7,297 nt of DNA, taken from positions 1 to 7,297 of the forward strand of contig CAIMFE010000042.1 in the NCBI GenBank assembly GCA_903840235.1, written 5' to 3'. The stretch is from an uncultured Opitutia bacterium (lineage in GTDB: Bacteria; Verrucomicrobiota; Verrucomicrobiia; Opitutales; UBA953). Shown piece after piece: positions 6,776 through 7,297 of this stretch (within the stretch, counting starts at the first letter, position 1; each line of letters begins with the position of its first letter). A program made the position numbers and the translations under genes. The notes beneath the pieces were generated by a model. The model did not search any database. It worked only from the letters and a program-made list of their open reading frames with translations, and was not told the DNA's origin.

Positions 6776-7240
6776 TCAATCCCTTCGACGTAAAAAACGT
6801 AGGTGGCGACGGAGGGCGGGGCGGAGTGGTTCGGCGATGATTTTCCCCGCACAGCTCATTTTTCCGCAAGTACAGGGGTTTAAAAGGCTTTCCGACAACG
6901 AAAAGCCGTAATCAAAGGTTATTTCATCACCCGGTAGAATGTGAGATAACGCACGGAGGTTGGCGAACGCCTCGGTTTCATTCATCACCAGTTCAGCGTT
7001 GGGCTCACACGAGTGGTTGGCTGAACGAGCAGGATTTTGGATATCGGATCCGTCGAGCCAGAGTCCGGGTTTAATTTCTAAAATATAAGTCGCGGCCGAC
7101 TCCGAAGATTTCACCGGTCGAGAGGTAAGAACTTTTCCCAAGTAGGGTGCGAGGACTTCGCCTGGCGAAAAGGCACGGGTGGCGAAGAGACCTTGACCCG
7201 AAATGGCTGAGGGGCGTGTGGCGACGTCCCAACTACTCAT
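6776..7240 (-). CDS. SET-domain protein (probable lysine methyltransferase) with post-SET motif
   Basis: A stand-alone SET-domain protein of 154 residues, expected to transfer a methyl group from S-adenosylmethionine to a lysine on a protein. The SET core is complete: the SAM-binding GQGLFAT (15-21) and YLG (33-35), a strand YILEI, then LDGSDIQNPARSANHSCEPNAEL with the diagnostic NHSC (75-78) and PN (80-81), and GDEITFDYGF (104-113) with the catalytic-type Tyr111. A post-SET CxCx4C (Cys123, 125, 130) follows; together with Cys78 it could hold a zinc ion as in eukaryotic SET enzymes. The tail (139-153) is very Arg-rich, suggesting binding to acidic protein or nucleic acid. The substrate is unknown; in bacteria such enzymes have been reported to act on histone-like or ribosomal proteins. 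The ATG at 7238-7240 overlaps the stop of the preceding gene (ATGA), supporting this start and translational coupling. The TPR gene follows 50 bp later. Confidence 0.88.
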   Translation of the reverse strand: MSSWDVATRPSAISGQGLFATRAFSPGEVLAPYLGKVLTSRPVKSSESAATYILEIKPGLWLDGSDIQNPARSANHSCEPNAELVMNETEAFANLRALSHILPGDEITFDYGFSLSESLLNPCTCGKMSCAGKIIAEPLRPALRRHLRFLRRRD

Positions 7241-7297
7241 ATTTCGGATTTGAGATCGCGCGTCATGAGTGCGGTGACTCCGGCACGAGCATCGAGA
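7237..7297 (-). CDS. C-terminal end of an unidentified gene (5' part outside window)
   Basis: On the - strand the frame entering at the right edge reads 19 codons ending LDARAGVTALMTRDLKSEI, then TGA at 7237-7239. The stop shares bases with the ATG of the SET gene (ATGA at 7237-7240), a classic coupled junction. The residues look like ordinary protein, but the piece is too short to assign a family. The alternative is that this region is non-coding or an N-terminal extension of the SET frame, which is also open to the edge but has no ATG, GTG or TTG start there and reads as Arg/Ser/His/Cys-rich, which looks non-coding. Confidence 0.5.
   Translation of the reverse strand, partial: LDARAGVTALMTRDLKSEI

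Noticed and set aside
6639..6911. + strand frame across the TPR 5' end and SET 3' end
   Set aside because: It is antisense to two strong genes; its Arg-rich run is the complement of the SET tail and no family is recognisable.

Overview
The window is a gene-dense stretch of bacterial chromosome with no mobile elements, RNA genes, CRISPR arrays or long gaps. It holds six complete protein genes and two cut by the window edges. The AT/GC balance is roughly even. No start codon has a convincing Shine-Dalgarno sequence. That fact, a formylglycine-type sulfatase, and a SET-domain / TPR / divergent adenylosuccinate synthetase cluster suggest a Verrucomicrobiota-like organism, possibly Opitutales. This placement is an inference of moderate-to-low confidence; Bacteroidota also lack Shine-Dalgarno sites and carry many sulfatases.

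Left part, + strand: the C-terminal third of a sulfatase (1-597) is followed after 45 bp by a 424-residue protein (643-1917). That protein has an N-terminal GYF_2 domain, a helical TerB-like middle and a C-terminal PH-like domain. A small uncharacterised gene on the - strand (1922-2248) ends 4 bp from it, tail to tail. A short divergent spacer then leads to a MgtE-type magnesium transporter on the + strand (2325-3728).

Right part, - strand, in transcription order from the right edge: the last 19 codons of an unidentified gene (7237-7297); a small SET-domain methyltransferase whose ATG overlaps the previous stop codon (6776-7240); a 463-residue cytoplasmic TPR protein (5334-6725); and a long, divergent PurA-like adenylosuccinate synthetase (3730-5274). 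The four could form an operon. The SET gene looks translationally coupled to the gene before it, while short hairpins between the TPR gene and purA could partly separate the last gene. The stops of mgtE and purA face each other with one base between them.

Functionally the window mixes polysaccharide sulfate-ester hydrolysis (sulfatase), Mg2+ homeostasis (MgtE), AMP synthesis (PurA) and probable protein lysine methylation (SET). Nothing in the sequence links these into one known pathway. The most unusual items are the enlarged PurA variant, the complete SET/post-SET enzyme, and the GYF_2 - helical - PH-like protein.
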